The translations under genes and the position numbers were made by a program. DNA of 64,000 nucleotides from Agathobaculum massiliense (GTDB lineage: Bacteria; Bacillota; Clostridia; Oscillospirales; Butyricicoccaceae), in assembly GCF_900291975.1 (NCBI RefSeq), contig NZ_OMPN01000001.1:1674001-1738000 (forward strand), in the 5' to 3' direction. Shown piece by piece: positions 62,585 to 64,000 of this stretch. Each line of letters begins with the position of its first letter. The first letter of the stretch is position 1. Below the pieces are notes generated by a model. It saw nothing but the letters and a program-made list of their open reading frames with translations. It made no database searches and was not told where the DNA came from.

Positions 62585-63700
62585 TCACTCAAGATAGTAC
62601 TGGTCCGCTACCTCCTTGGGCATCTTGGTGTTGCACCAATAGGCATCCGAGTATTCCGGCCGGACATACTGGTCAATATCGGCGTCGGTAATCGTCGGCA
62701 CCGGAATATAGTTGTACTTTTCGATCGGCTCGCCGGCCAGCGCCTTGAGCGCGGCCTCAAGCGCGACCTCGCCCTGCCAAGCGGCATCGCTCGCCGCGAT
62801 GGACTTGAAGCCTTCGGACTGCGCTTCTTTCCACAGCTTGAGGAAACCGTTGCTGTCCTCGCCGGTCATCGGTACCAGCGGGCGTCCTGCCGCCTGGAAC
62901 GCTTCGATCGCGCCTTGCGTCATGGCACCGCCCTGCGACCATACGCCGTCAATATCCGGATAGGCCGCGAGCGCCTGCTCGGTCGCCTGCTTGCCCTTGT
63001 CATAGGCCCAGTCGGCATAATAGGTGGCGAGGATATTGATGTTCTTGCCGCCGTCCGGCAGCTCGTCCAGCGCTTTTTGCAGCCCTTGGTGGCGCATCTC
63101 GCCGACACCCGCGCCGGCCGTGCCGTCCAGAACGATGATGTTGCCCTTGCCATCCAGCTCATTGAGCAGCCATTTGCCCATAACATAGCCGAACTCGATC
63201 GCGTCCGTACCCACATAGCCGGTAAACGCACTCTCGTCCTCTACCTCGGAGTTGAAGACAATGACCGGTATGCCCTGGTCGATCGCTTTCCTGGTCACCG
63301 CGTTGGTGGCGGTCGTGGAGCCCGGCGCGACCAGCAGCGCATCGATGCCGCGCGCCATCAGGTCCTGAATATCGGATACCTGCTTGGAGGTATCGCCGCC
63401 CGCGTCCGTCGTATACAGGGTCACGCCCGCCTGCTCGGCCGCGTATTCCAGCTCGCGCACCATCTGCACGCGGAACGTGTTGACCACCGAGATGTTGGAA
63501 AAGCCAATGGTATACGGCCCGTCCTTCTTGAACTGCGAGGTATCCACCATGCCCTCGCCCACATCCGTGGTTTCGGCCTGGGCGTCACCCATATCCTCAT
63601 CGGTCTGGCCGCCTGTTGTCTGGCCGCCGTTACCGCAGGCGGTCAGGGTCAGCATGCCCGCCAGCAGCAGGCTCAGTAATGACAGCATTCTCTTTTTCAT
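62585..63700 (-). CDS. Sugar-type ABC transporter substrate-binding lipoprotein
   Basis: A 371-residue periplasmic-binding-type I lipoprotein. The lipobox is LTAC with Cys22, followed by a Gly/Thr/Gln linker. The binding domain begins at YTIGFSNISVVNTFRVQMVRELEYAA and includes DAGGDTSKQVSDIQDLMARGIDALLVAP and GEDSNGFLKLW, typical of the RbsB group. The ligand cannot be named. ATG follows AAGGAGG. It is first in the operon, as expected for the most abundant subunit. Confidence 0.93.
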   Translation of the reverse strand: MKKRMLSLLSLLLAGMLTLTACGNGGQTTGGQTDEDMGDAQAETTDVGEGMVDTSQFKKDGPYTIGFSNISVVNTFRVQMVRELEYAAEQAGVTLYTTDAGGDTSKQVSDIQDLMARGIDALLVAPGSTTATNAVTRKAIDQGIPVIVFNSEVEDESAFTGYVGTDAIEFGYVMGKWLLNELDGKGNIIVLDGTAGAGVGEMRHQGLQKALDELPDGGKNINILATYYADWAYDKGKQATEQALAAYPDIDGVWSQGGAMTQGAIEAFQAAGRPLVPMTGEDSNGFLKLWKEAQSEGFKSIAASDAAWQGEVALEAALKALAGEPIEKYNYIPVPTITDADIDQYVRPEYSDAYWCNTKMPKEVADQYYLE

Positions 63701-63759
63701 AATATTGCCTCCTTATCTCTTGTCTCTTTCTTCTCCGTCTCCTGTCGGATCGCAGTTTT

Positions 63760-63788
63760 AGTATAAGGGTCAGTTCCCCGCATGGAAA
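63760..63788 (-). promoter_or_regulatory. Promoter of the ABC transporter operon
   Basis: Minus-strand TTTCCA, 17 bp, TATACT, about 60 bp before the binding-protein start. Confidence 0.5.
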
Positions 63789-64000
63789 TGCACAAACTTA
63801 CGAGAAATTTTCGCAGCCCGCCCCACTAACAAAAAAATATCAGAAAAATTCGTACCTCCTCCATTTTCCGCATTATTTTTTCTACATTCCCCATTTATTT
63901 TTCGTATTTTTTGCAAATATACAACATTTTCCTACACAATGCACCCATGCGGAATTTGTTTCCAGTTGCAACAGCCTCCGGTTTCCGATATGATTTTTTA
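63789..64000. other. AT-rich non-coding end of the window
   Basis: No open frame, RNA gene or strong hairpin is seen in the last 210 bp; this is probably the upstream control region of the ABC operon and/or a divergent gene beyond the edge. Confidence 0.4.

Noticed and set aside
1-64000. CRISPR arrays, tRNA or rRNA genes
   Set aside because: I saw no regularly spaced short repeats and no cloverleaf or rRNA-like sequence; all repeats found belong to the SLH/T locus or SLH domains.

Overview
The window comes from a GC-rich Gram-positive Clostridia-type genome. Supporting features are the darA-holB-ricT order, a murT-gatD pair, LicT/RAT antitermination, SLH-anchored surface proteins and consensus AGGAGG ribosome sites. 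A gut Oscillospirales member (Butyricicoccus/Agathobaculum-like) is my inference, not something tested.

Layout. 1-12 kb: an NSS transporter, a CAT-family acetyltransferase, a GlcNAc/amino-sugar module (nagB-nagA, PTS EIICB, an HPr paralogue, EIIA, and a LicT-type antiterminator with its RNA target), cutC, and the trkA-trkH potassium system. 12.2-13.9 kb: phosphoglucomutase. 14.3-49.1 kb: a large variable-surface locus. 49.3-58.2 kb: three further SLH proteins, a GT2/GtrA glycan-modifying pair and a tyrosine recombinase. 58.3-63.7 kb: a five-gene ribose-type ABC transporter operon ending in a metallo-beta-lactamase-fold hydrolase.

The main finding is the 14.3-49.1 kb locus. Six large SLH (S-layer type) genes, A-F, lie in three mirror-image modules. 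Each module reads SLH>, <T, T>, <SLH, where T is a small protein with a constant N-terminus and a variable, phage-tail-fibre-like C-terminus. Only cassette C (29744-33358) has promoters, a ribosome site and an ATG. The other five begin abruptly at a shared 71-bp block encoding the signal peptide. They lack a usable start; three have an in-frame stop just upstream, and all five carry the same octamer GCCATCAG on the left of the block. The reading frame at the block matches cassette C, so a crossover there would fuse any silent cassette in frame to the expression site. This is the layout expected of S-layer antigenic variation by DNA inversion, analogous to the Campylobacter fetus sap locus. Here it is interleaved with essential genes (holB, ricT, serC-serA, murT-gatD), which should disfavour deletions and leave inversions as the tolerated outcome.

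The six T genes sit as three divergent pairs on a repeated 0.8-kb centre with a 110-bp symmetric divergent promoter. Each T gene faces one SLH gene across a shared bidirectional terminator, so each surface protein is physically paired with one tail-fibre-like protein. The function of T is unknown. The tyrosine recombinase at 54.3-55.4 kb is a candidate switch enzyme, but homologous recombination could also explain the arrangement.
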